Position numbers and translations under genes: made by a program. A DNA stretch of 64,000 bases from Pseudoteredinibacter isoporae_A (GTDB taxonomy: Bacteria; Pseudomonadota; Gammaproteobacteria; Pseudomonadales; Cellvibrionaceae), in the NCBI RefSeq assembly GCF_040372805.1, contig NZ_BAABWJ010000014.1, positions 20,034 through 84,033 of the forward strand. The letters run 5' to 3'. Shown one piece after another: positions 51,779 through 59,973 of this stretch. The notes under the pieces are model-generated. The model had not been told where the DNA came from. It did not search any database and was given only the letters and a program-made list of their open reading frames with translations. How positions within the stretch are numbered: the stretch's first letter is position 1; each line of letters starts with the position of its first letter.

Positions 51779-54403
51779 TTATTTAACGGCGAAAGTGACC
51801 AGTTTGTTGGGGATCACTTTGCACATTTTGATTTCTTTGTCGGCCAAAAACTTCGCAACATTGGCATCTGCTTTGGCCGTTTCAATAATGCTGTTTTCAT
51901 CAGCGTCTGCAGCGACGTTAATTTTGCTTCGTACCTTACCGTTTACCTGAACTACCAGCATGATGCTGGATTGCACCAGGGCATTTTCGTCTACGTTAGG
52001 CCAGCTTGCGTCAATAACATCGTCGCCGTTGCCCATTGCTGCCCACAGATGCTGAGAAATGTGAGGCGTAACTGGAGCCAGCAACAGAACAGCAGCTTCC
52101 AGGGCTTCGCGCTCGATCGCACGATGCTCAGCTGTTGAACGGTCGGCTTGGCGACCTACCTCATTCATCATTTCCATCACGGCGGCGATCGCGGTGTTGA
52201 AGGTTTGGCGGCGGCCGTAGTCATCGCTGACTTTTTTAATGGTGCTGTGAACTTTATGGCGCAGGGATTCTTGTTGCTCGTTTAAGCCACTGCTTGGAAT
52301 CTCACCTATTTCACCGGCCTGCAAATGCGTGTACACGGTTTTCCAGAGGCGACGCAGGAATCGGCTGGCGCCTTCTACACCGGCGTCACTCCACTCCAGT
52401 GTTTGTTCTGGCGGTGCGGCAAACATGGTGAAAAGGCGGACGGTATCAGCACCGTATTGGTCCACTGCAGTTTGTGGATCGATACCGTTGTTTTTCGACT
52501 TGGACATCTTGGTCATGCCGCCGGCAACCAAGGCATCACCCGAGGGAGACGTGGCGGTAATCACTTTACCTTTGTCGTCTTTTTCCAATTCGACTTCGGC
52601 CGGGTTAAACCAGGTTTTACTGCCGTCGCTGTTCTGTTGGTAGAAGGAATCAGCGAGTACCATGCCCTGACACAACAGGCGTTTGAATGGTTCATCTGAA
52701 TTGACCAAACCTTCGTCACGCATCAACTTGTGGAAAAAGCGAGCGTACAAAAGGTGAAGAATTGCGTGTTCAATACCGCCGACATATTGATCGACCGGCA
52801 GCCAATAGTCCGCCTTGGCCGGATCAAGCATGGCGTCTTCTAAATTGGCGCAGGTGTAACGAGCGTAGTACCAAGATGACTCCATAAAGGTGTCGAAGGT
52901 ATCGGTCTCATGTTCAACCGCCTGGCCATTGTGCTCAGCTTTACGCCATTCCGGATCCGCTTTAATCGGGCTTTGTACACCGTCCATTTGTACATCTTCG
53001 GGCAGGAGTACCGGGAGTTTGTCCAGAGGCACAGGAATTTCGCCGCCTTCTGGCAAGTTGAACATCGGAATGGGGGCGCCCCAATAGCGCTGACGGGAGA
53101 CTCCCCAATCGCGCAAGCGAAAGTTGGTTTTCAGGCTGCCTTTGTTGAGTTGAACCAATTTCTCGGCGGCGGCATCGAATGCGGCCTGAAATTCGAGACC
53201 GTCGAGCTCGCTGAAGTGTTCGCCGGAATTGATGGTTTTGCTGTCACCCTTGCGACCATACCATTCCTGCCAAACGCTGCTGTCGAAATCCGCATCATCA
53301 GCCAGTGTGCTGGCGATAACCTGTCGGATCGGTAGTTGGTAGCTATTGGCAAAGGCGAAATCGCGCTCGTCGTGAGCGGGTACGGCCATGACCGCACCTG
53401 ATCCGTAATCCATCAAAACATAGTTCGCAACCCAAATGGCGACTTCTTCGCCACTGATCGGGTGGATAGCTTTCAGGCCGGTATCCAGGCCTTTTTTCTC
53501 CATGGTCGCCATATCGGCTTCGGCCACAGAGTTGCTTTTGCATTCCTGAATGAAGGACGCCAGTTTGTCGTTGTTTTCGGCCAGTGCCAAGCTGATCGGG
53601 TGCTCAGCAGCGATGCTTACATAGGTAACACCCATGATGGTGTCAGGGCGAGTGGTGTACACATCAATGTCGTTCAAACCAGCGATTTCATTCTGCAGGG
53701 CAAAGCTCATTTCTACACCGGTACTTTTGCCGATCCAGTTGCGTTGCATGGTTTTCACCTGCTCAGGCCAGTCGGGCAACTGATCCAGGCTGCTCAGCAG
53801 CTCCTCAGCGTAGTCGGTGATTTTGATGAACCACTGGGGGATTTCCTTGCGTTCTACCAGTGCACCGGAGCGCCAGCCACGACCGTCTACTACCTGCTCA
53901 TTGGCCAATACGGTTTGATCGACTGGGTCCCAGTTAACCGTGGCCATTTTCTTGTATACCAGGCCTTTCTCATAGAGACGGGTGAAGAACCATTGTTCCC
54001 ATTTGTAGTAGTCGTTGCGGCAGGTCGCCAATTCCCGACTCCAATCAAAGCCAAAGCCGAGGGATTTCAGTTGGCCCTTCATGTAATCGATATTGCTGTA
54101 GGTCCATTTGGCCGGCGCGGTCTTATTTTGAATGGCGGCGTTTTCCGCCGGCAGACCGAAGGCATCCCAACCCATCGGGTGAAGCACGTTCTTACCCTGC
54201 ATGCGCTGGTAGCGGGAAATGACATCGGTAATGGTGTAGTTACGCACGTGACCCATATGCAGCTTGCCACTGGGGTAGGGAAACATCGCCAGGCAGTAAA
54301 ATTTCTCTTTGTTTGGGTCTTCGCTTACTTCGAAGCTTTGCTTGGACTCCCAATGCTTTTGGGCGTGTTGTTCGATGTCTCGTGGGAGGTATTGCTCTTC
54401 CAT
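51779..54403 (-). CDS. leuS: leucyl-tRNA synthetase
   Basis: Charges tRNA-Leu. The 874 residues include the HIGH motif as PYPSGKLHMGHVRNY, the zinc region replaced by a bacterial-type insert, the CP1 editing domain (TTRPDTIMGVTYV and the YGSGAVMAVPAHDERDF patch), KMSKSKNNG, and the C-terminal KVRSKINV domain. Full length, intact. First gene of leuS-lptE-holA. Confidence 0.98.
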   Translation of the reverse strand: MEEQYLPRDIEQHAQKHWESKQSFEVSEDPNKEKFYCLAMFPYPSGKLHMGHVRNYTITDVISRYQRMQGKNVLHPMGWDAFGLPAENAAIQNKTAPAKWTYSNIDYMKGQLKSLGFGFDWSRELATCRNDYYKWEQWFFTRLYEKGLVYKKMATVNWDPVDQTVLANEQVVDGRGWRSGALVERKEIPQWFIKITDYAEELLSSLDQLPDWPEQVKTMQRNWIGKSTGVEMSFALQNEIAGLNDIDVYTTRPDTIMGVTYVSIAAEHPISLALAENNDKLASFIQECKSNSVAEADMATMEKKGLDTGLKAIHPISGEEVAIWVANYVLMDYGSGAVMAVPAHDERDFAFANSYQLPIRQVIASTLADDADFDSSVWQEWYGRKGDSKTINSGEHFSELDGLEFQAAFDAAAEKLVQLNKGSLKTNFRLRDWGVSRQRYWGAPIPMFNLPEGGEIPVPLDKLPVLLPEDVQMDGVQSPIKADPEWRKAEHNGQAVEHETDTFDTFMESSWYYARYTCANLEDAMLDPAKADYWLPVDQYVGGIEHAILHLLYARFFHKLMRDEGLVNSDEPFKRLLCQGMVLADSFYQQNSDGSKTWFNPAEVELEKDDKGKVITATSPSGDALVAGGMTKMSKSKNNGIDPQTAVDQYGADTVRLFTMFAAPPEQTLEWSDAGVEGASRFLRRLWKTVYTHLQAGEIGEIPSSGLNEQQESLRHKVHSTIKKVSDDYGRRQTFNTAIAAVMEMMNEVGRQADRSTAEHRAIEREALEAAVLLLAPVTPHISQHLWAAMGNGDDVIDASWPNVDENALVQSSIMLVVQVNGKVRSKINVAADADENSIIETAKADANVAKFLADKEIKMCKVIPNKLVTFAVK

Positions 54404-54510
54404 ATCTCTCTATCAACCGGGGTGGCAAAAAGGACAGATTATACTGCCCCAACGCCCCGGCTGTCAGGTGATTTTGGTTGTGCAATGGCCAAGTGGCCGG
54501 GCCCAGAAGC

Positions 54511-55434
54511 TTATTTTTTCTTATACAGGCAGGCTTCGCCTTCCGGGCGGGTCTTAAATCGACGGTGCATCCAGATATACTCGGTGGGGTGCTCACGCAC
54601 ATGGGCTTCGACCAGGGCATTAAAACGGACAATATCGGCTTCAACGTTATCACTGGGGAAGTTGTCGATGGGTTTGAGTTTGATCACATAACCATCCTTC
54701 GTGCGGTAACCGCAGCTGAAGACAACCTTGGCGTTGCTGGCTCGGGCCAGGGTACTTGGGGTTGTGACGGTGGCGGTTGGAATGCCAAAGAAGGGGGCAA
54801 AAATGCTGTTTTTTCGTCCGAGGTCGTGGTCTGCGGCAATCAGGCCGGTTTCACCATCGTTCAGGTGTTGGACAAACTGACTGACTCGCTTATTGGAAAT
54901 CAGGGTTAGATTGTAGCGATTACGCCCTTTCTGGGCGACGTATTCCCAAAACGGGTTGTTATGAACCCGAAACAAAATTTTCATGTTGTGCATTAAAGCG
55001 AGCGGCCCATAGGTCATTTCCAGGCAAGCGTTGTGCATTCCCAGAAGCAGAATCGCCTGGCCAGGCTCGCGCTCGAGATGTTCAATGCCAATCACCTTGT
55101 GCAGTCTGCGTATACGCGAAAGGCTGCCAAACCAGATCAGGCCAGATTCCCACAGGGCCATGCCGCCACCGGCGAAGCTGTCTTTTGCGATTTGTTCACG
55201 TTCCTGTTCGGTTTTCTCCGGGAAGCACAATTCCAGATTGCGCAGAGTGATTCGGCGCCGACTCTTGGCGACGTTGTAGACCAATAAGCCCGTGCCGGTG
55301 CCCAGGGCGCGGATCGCGGCTAGGGGTAGGCGGCCCACTAGCCAGAGCAGGGCAAACCATAGCCATAGAGGCCAGAACTTAGGGTGCAGGTAATACCCGC
55401 GAAACTGATCGAGATTTTCGTGTCGACGTGACAT
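54511..55434 (-). CDS. LpxL/HtrB-type lipid acyltransferase
   Basis: An inner-membrane acyltransferase of the lysophospholipid/lipid A late-acyltransferase family, 307 residues. TM helix at about 20-45, then ITLRNLELCFPEKTEQERE, the HX4(D/E) active site as GMHNACLEM, and the IAADHDLGRKNSIFAPFFG region that recognises the acceptor. WMHRRFKTRPEGE near the end matches LpxL/LpxP. Which lipid A position it acylates is not decidable. The ATG at 55434 (MSRRHENLDQFRG) is preferred; an upstream one adds a poorly conserved 17 residues. Confidence 0.87.
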   Translation of the reverse strand: MSRRHENLDQFRGYYLHPKFWPLWLWFALLWLVGRLPLAAIRALGTGTGLLVYNVAKSRRRITLRNLELCFPEKTEQEREQIAKDSFAGGGMALWESGLIWFGSLSRIRRLHKVIGIEHLEREPGQAILLLGMHNACLEMTYGPLALMHNMKILFRVHNNPFWEYVAQKGRNRYNLTLISNKRVSQFVQHLNDGETGLIAADHDLGRKNSIFAPFFGIPTATVTTPSTLARASNAKVVFSCGYRTKDGYVIKLKPIDNFPSDNVEADIVRFNALVEAHVREHPTEYIWMHRRFKTRPEGEACLYKKK

Positions 55435-55590
55435 GTTGGTGATACCAGCACTCGCAAAAGGCAGCGATGGTACCCTAGACGCCACCCATTGTGGAGTGGC
55501 GCGCCAGGAGAATGGGCCAAAACACCATGCGGCTTTGACCTTTGAGGGTGGGTGTTGTCGAAACTGTTAACTGAGTCTGATCTTGAGCCC

Positions 55591-56643
55591 CTAGCAACAA
55601 CCGCCAGAGCTGCTCTCGTTGGCGGCGGCGACCAAGTCATAGGGCAAGCTGCTCCCACAACCTTCAAAAATGCCGAAATGCTGATCCCAGCTGCCATAGA
55701 ACTCAAAGTATTGGGCAAAGCGGCTCTCATTTAGCATGCGGTAGCTGTTGCCACAAACCGGGAACAGGCGGCCTTTTTCAATGTGATGGTGCTTGTCCAG
55801 GGTGAACAGTTGTTCCTGGTCTTCAATGCCTCCCAAGTACTTTACGGCTTGGCCATAGTCTTCACAGGCGGGCTCCAAGCCATCAATTTTAAACAGGCGA
55901 TAAGTGGCTGAATAAAACCCAATATGGCCGATGCGTTCGATCACTGAATCATTGTTCAGGCCCAAAGGGCGATCTTCAACCAGACGAGGGTCGGCAAAGC
56001 CACAGGTTTTGGCCAGGTTATGGAAATCATTCCAATACAGGGCACCACTCAGGCATTCGCCGTAGAGTTCCGGGTCTTGCCTGAGTGACTCCGGTACGCG
56101 ACGGTCACTGTAGACATCTGAGAAGTACATTTCGCCCCCCTCTTTGAGCAGGCGATGGCAATGCTTTAGAACCGCTTCCTTGTCTTGGCAGAGATTGATC
56201 ACACAGTTGGACACAATCAAATCAAAACTGCCGGGTTCCAGATCCAGCTCGTCCAGCTGTTCCAGATAACCTTTATGAAATTCCACGTTGGATTGTTCAT
56301 AGCCGAAGGCTTCGGCGTGGTATTCGCGATGGCGGCGGGCAATCGCCAGCTGCTCGTCGGTCATGTCGACACCGACAATATAGCCGTCCTTGCCCACCAT
56401 GGCAGAAAGTGTATAAACATCCATGCCGGAGCCAGAGCCCAGATCCAAAATTCGAAGGCCATTGATTTCCTGAGGAATAATCAAACCGCAGCCGTAGTAA
56501 TGCCCGGAGACTTCTGGGTGAATCTTTTTCTGTATTTCCCGGATGTTTTGCGGGGGGGCTTCCAAAGTACAGCAAGCATCGGTTTTCAGATCTTCACTGC
56601 CAGCCAGAGTTTTTCCGTAATACTCTTTAACGTCTTCGCGCAT
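55591..56643 (-). CDS. arsM: arsenite S-adenosylmethyltransferase
   Basis: Methylates As(III) to volatile or less toxic forms. The 350-residue enzyme has the SAM site LDLGSGSGMDVYTLSAMVG and three cysteines in the As-binding pattern: C52 (YYGCGL), C147 (SNCVINL) and C197 (YGECLSG). The 147-to-197 spacing of 50 equals the 174-to-224 spacing I recall for the studied algal enzyme. An N-terminal CC pair (24-25) and a C-terminal GGCC tail may also bind metal. No arsR, arsB or arsC is nearby, so it may protect against background arsenite. The ATG at 56643 gives the usual start MREDVKEYYGK. Confidence 0.88.
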   Translation of the reverse strand: MREDVKEYYGKTLAGSEDLKTDACCTLEAPPQNIREIQKKIHPEVSGHYYGCGLIIPQEINGLRILDLGSGSGMDVYTLSAMVGKDGYIVGVDMTDEQLAIARRHREYHAEAFGYEQSNVEFHKGYLEQLDELDLEPGSFDLIVSNCVINLCQDKEAVLKHCHRLLKEGGEMYFSDVYSDRRVPESLRQDPELYGECLSGALYWNDFHNLAKTCGFADPRLVEDRPLGLNNDSVIERIGHIGFYSATYRLFKIDGLEPACEDYGQAVKYLGGIEDQEQLFTLDKHHHIEKGRLFPVCGNSYRMLNESRFAQYFEFYGSWDQHFGIFEGCGSSLPYDLVAAANESSSGGCC

Positions 56644-56779
56644 TGGTGCATACCTTTCGCATTCTGCAATAATGGCAGGCACCATAGCTCTACTGCTTGC
56701 CCTGTGCAAGATGGTAGCCCTATGATTTATGTCATTCTTTACTCACAAAATTATCACTGGTATTGCTATAAGGCTCGAA

Positions 56780-57913
56780 ATGACTTCTGTATTTGACACC
56801 CGGATTGAAAGAGACCCTAAATATTCCATGAAGTGGAAGCGTTATGCTGGTCAGGACATTATTCCTTGCTGGGTGGCGGATATGGAATTTGCGGCACCTG
56901 CTTCAGTGCAAGAAGCGTTGATGTCGCTTAACCAGCATGGTGTGTATGGTTATTTGAAACCGGAGGATTTCGCAGAGGGGCGTGAAGCCATTGTGGATTG
57001 GTTGGAATATCGCCACGGCAGTCGTATTCCTGAAGAGTGGATTGTCTGGATGCCTGGAGTCGTTCCTGGCTTCAATATGGCCTGTCGAGCTTTCACCGAA
57101 GCCGGGCAGAGTGTGATTGTTCAAACGCCCAACTACCCTCCCATTTTAAATGTTCACAAGCATCATCAACTGGACAGTCTGACGGTTCCCGTTGTCTATG
57201 GCGCAGACGGACCGGATCTGGACATCGAACAATTGGCACAGTATGCGGCGAATGAACGCTGCAATATGATGATTTTGTGTAACCCAATGAACCCGAATGG
57301 GAAGGTTCTTAGTTCAGAAAGCTTGCAGCGTATTGCGCGTATCTGTGAGAAGAATAATGTGGTCCTCGTAAGTGATGAAATCCACTGCGATTTGATTTTA
57401 GAACCCGGTGTTAAGCATACCCCGGCTTTCAGTCTGGAAGGTTTGCAAGAGCGTTCGGTCACGCTGATGTCGGCGGCCAAGACATTTAATATTGCGGGCT
57501 TGGGGGTGTCCTTTGGAATCATTCCCAATGCGGGATTACGCCGACGTTTTCTGCAAGCGTCCAATGGCCTGTCCCCATGGGCTAATGTTCCAGGCTTGCT
57601 GGCCACAGCGGCGGCTTTTAACGGTGGCCGCGATTGGCATGGTGAACTGCTCGACTATTTGCGCGCCAATCGGGATTTTCTGTTCCAAGCCATTGAATCG
57701 CTGCCTGGGTTGAGCATGGCCCATTCTGAGGCCACCTTTCTGGCTTGGTTGGATGCGCGAGGATTGGCCGTAGACAATCATCAGAAATGGTTTGAAGATC
57801 GTGGCGTTGGACCATCGCCCGGTGCGGATTTTGCTGCGCCAGGTTTCGCTCGTATTAATTTCGCGTGTCCTCGAGCTCAGCTGGAAAATATTGTTGAGCG
57901 ATTGTCGGTCTAG
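56780..57913 (+). CDS. PatB/MalY-type PLP-dependent cystathionine beta-lyase
   Basis: A 377-residue fold-type I PLP enzyme. WVADMEFAAPASVQEAL, NPMNPNGKVLS, DEIHCDLIL and the Schiff-base lysine in AAKTFNIAGLG are all as in PatB/MalY C-S lyases, which split cystathionine or cysteine conjugates to a thiol, pyruvate and ammonia. The sequence FARINFACPRAQLENIVERL ends it. The ATG at 56780 is taken because MTSVFDTRIERDPKYSMKW is the usual start. Divergent from arsM; the 136 bases between hold both promoters. Confidence 0.9.
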   Translation: MTSVFDTRIERDPKYSMKWKRYAGQDIIPCWVADMEFAAPASVQEALMSLNQHGVYGYLKPEDFAEGREAIVDWLEYRHGSRIPEEWIVWMPGVVPGFNMACRAFTEAGQSVIVQTPNYPPILNVHKHHQLDSLTVPVVYGADGPDLDIEQLAQYAANERCNMMILCNPMNPNGKVLSSESLQRIARICEKNNVVLVSDEIHCDLILEPGVKHTPAFSLEGLQERSVTLMSAAKTFNIAGLGVSFGIIPNAGLRRRFLQASNGLSPWANVPGLLATAAAFNGGRDWHGELLDYLRANRDFLFQAIESLPGLSMAHSEATFLAWLDARGLAVDNHQKWFEDRGVGPSPGADFAAPGFARINFACPRAQLENIVERLSV

Positions 57914-58599
57914 ACCGTGTTGCTTTTTTCTGATCAGCGGCGACTTTGAGTGAGGCGTCGCGATTCTTACTTTGTTCTGAGTAGTGAATAGGTTTCGCTA
58001 CTGCTCTCCGTATTCCCCTCTGAAAAGTCTAGCTAAAAGTGCTAGTACATACTGTCAGGTTGGTTCTTTTGCCTTGTTCAAATCTCCCGTTTAGATTTTG
58101 CTTTGGTAGCTTTGTATGGTTTTCAGGCGAAGCTACTTGAACCAGTTTGGACACTTAATATGATTCGACTGCCAGTGTGATATATGTCTCATTTTCGCAG
58201 TCGGTTCAGGACGTCAAACAACATGGATTTTTTGCATCAGGCAACTGATGAGCAGAATGCTGCCTAGTCATTTTTCTATTGCAACGATGGACAGTTCTCA
58301 TCAGCCCTTCCTGCGCTATTTCTCTTGTTGCTAATAGTTCAGCCTGTATTCATCGACTTACCGATTTTCAAATCGAAGACATTGCCCATTCGCACCGCTT
58401 GAATCGAACCTGTTCAACGTTGGAACTCGTTCTTTTGTAAATGCTGGCAAGGCCATGGTTGAGCGTCGATGTTAAGCGCAACGTTTCAATCGCCTTGTGC
58501 AGGGAAAACAGCGGCCTATTTAGCCGCTGTGCATGCTGTACCTTCTTTCTTTTTTTGGGGTGCAGAATCATTCGTTGTCGAAGTTTTCAGGAAGCCCCT
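57914..58599. other. long gene-free leader upstream of the adhesin
   Basis: Almost 690 bases without a convincing gene. A perfect 8-bp stem ACAGCGGC-(7)-GCCGCTGT lies at 58508-58530, followed 18 bases later by a C/T-rich run with T7 before the adhesin ribosome site (AGGAAG). This could be a leader attenuator. I looked for a cyclic-di-GMP riboswitch and did not find one. The adhesin frame is open back to 58441 but with no fitting start. Confidence 0.5.
58508..58530 (+). terminator. leader hairpin upstream of the adhesin, possible attenuator
   Basis: ACAGCGGC pairs with GCCGCTGT around CTATTTA. The nearest T-run is at 58549-58557, so a classic terminator is doubtful. Confidence 0.4.
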
Positions 58600-59973
58600 A
58601 TGGTTGACTTATCTGTTGGAATCAATGCCCAAAACCTTTCATCTGCAGGTGTGGTTGTCGCGATACAAGGAGTTGTCAACAACTTAAGTAATGGTGAGTC
58701 ATTGCAACTTGGCATAGCCGTTCATCTTGGCGATTCATTGCAAACCGCTAATGACGCCAGTGTGGTGGTGCGTTTTATGACGGGAGGCGCTTTGGCTCTG
58801 GGGGCAAATCAATCGGCACTGATTGATGAAAGTCTTATCGAGCGACTTAAACAGGAAGACGACGAAGCCATTGATAACGAAAGCGGTATTGATTTCGAGG
58901 GGCTGGTAAATGCCATAGAGCGCGGTGAGAGTATTGAGAATCTTTTGCCAGCAACGGCTGCAGGTGATGAGGGGGCGGGAGGCAGTGCGCTCGCTAATGG
59001 TGTGCGCTTTGAGTTTACCGGTGGTCAGGTATTGCCTCAGGCTGGGTTTGCCTCTTCATTCACAGGATTGGCGGAAAGCGGATCAGGGAGAGATATAGAC
59101 AACCCTTCGGATGAGCCCGGTATACCTGCACCGGGTGAGTTGGGGCGAATTTCTGTTGTGCAAGATAGTAATGGCGATGGTTTTATCAATGCTACCGAAA
59201 ATGATGGGCTATTAACAGTCACTATCGAATTGCCTGACAACCTTCTCCCAGGGTCAACCATTGTTATGAATGGTGTGGTAGCCGGAGTTACCCAAGGCGA
59301 TATTGATGCAGGAATTATTGCTGTCAATTTGCCTATGCCGGCGGACGGAGACACCATCGACATTGTTGCAACTCCGTTTAATCCGGCTGGCGTGTCGGGC
59401 AATTCGGTTAGCATCACCATCACCGTTGATATTTCTGGTCCGCTACTAACGGTTGATCCTTTGCCTCCAAGCAATGACACAACACCAACGATTAGTGGCA
59501 CTGGTGAGCCAGGCAATGAGGTAACCGTCACGGATCCGGATGGAAATGTTTTAGGAACTACAACGGTAGCACCTGACGGTACGTGGGAGGTGACACCGAC
59601 CTCACCGATTGCCGAGCCGGGTACTCAGATTACCGTGAGTACCGATGATCCGGCTGGTAACACGACCACCGTAACTGAAGATATCGTTGTTGACACAAGC
59701 CCTCCGGGGGGCGGTACAGAAAGACCAACGGTGACTGTCCCTGAAGCACAAGATGGTGTGAATCGAGAAGAGTTCGACGATGGCATTCAGGTTCAAGTCG
59801 ATTTGCCATCGGGCAGTGAAACGGATGACGAAATTATAGTGTCTATTGCGTTGCCGAATGGTGAAACGGTTAGTGTCGTTTCGCCGGTAAATCCTGACGA
59901 AGGTTCTACCCAGGTCATTACCATTCCGGTTGATTTGTTGCCTTCCCCCCCCAGACGGCGATTACACCATTGA
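58600..59973 (+). CDS. LapA-like giant adhesin, N-terminal part, ends at a frameshift
   Basis: The ATG at 58600 follows AGGAAG. Residues 1 to about 115 form a retention module (AIQGVVNNLSNGESLQLG, then LGDSLQTANDASVVVRFMTG), which in LapA-type adhesins jams in the outer-membrane TolC-like channel. The LapG protease site T119-A120-A121-G122 (PATAAGDEG) is next. Then come Ig-like domains with loops such as QDSNGDGFINATEN. In this frame the protein ends after LPSPPRRRLHH because of a C8 tract (59945-59952). Removing one C would restore LPSPPDGDY, a phrase that recurs intact at the homologous place downstream (60307-60330), and would join it to the open frame that runs to 64000. So either a sequencing indel, a dead gene or a phase-variable switch. 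Confidence 0.88.
   Translation: MVDLSVGINAQNLSSAGVVVAIQGVVNNLSNGESLQLGIAVHLGDSLQTANDASVVVRFMTGGALALGANQSALIDESLIERLKQEDDEAIDNESGIDFEGLVNAIERGESIENLLPATAAGDEGAGGSALANGVRFEFTGGQVLPQAGFASSFTGLAESGSGRDIDNPSDEPGIPAPGELGRISVVQDSNGDGFINATENDGLLTVTIELPDNLLPGSTIVMNGVVAGVTQGDIDAGIIAVNLPMPADGDTIDIVATPFNPAGVSGNSVSITITVDISGPLLTVDPLPPSNDTTPTISGTGEPGNEVTVTDPDGNVLGTTTVAPDGTWEVTPTSPIAEPGTQITVSTDDPAGNTTTVTEDIVVDTSPPGGGTERPTVTVPEAQDGVNREEFDDGIQVQVDLPSGSETDDEIIVSIALPNGETVSVVSPVNPDEGSTQVITIPVDLLPSPPRRRLHH
59945..59952 (+). other. C8 homopolymer at the adhesin frameshift
   Basis: Seven C would keep the adhesin in frame; eight are present. Poly-C tracts of this length are hot spots for slipped-strand mispairing and also for sequencing error. 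The homologous LPSPPDGDY at 60307 uses CCGTCGCCGCCG with no run. Confidence 0.9.

Noticed and set aside
57914..58599. Cyclic-di-GMP riboswitch in the adhesin leader
   Set aside because: CAGGGAAAACAG weakly recalls the GEMM core, but the paired tetraloop and receptor are not there.
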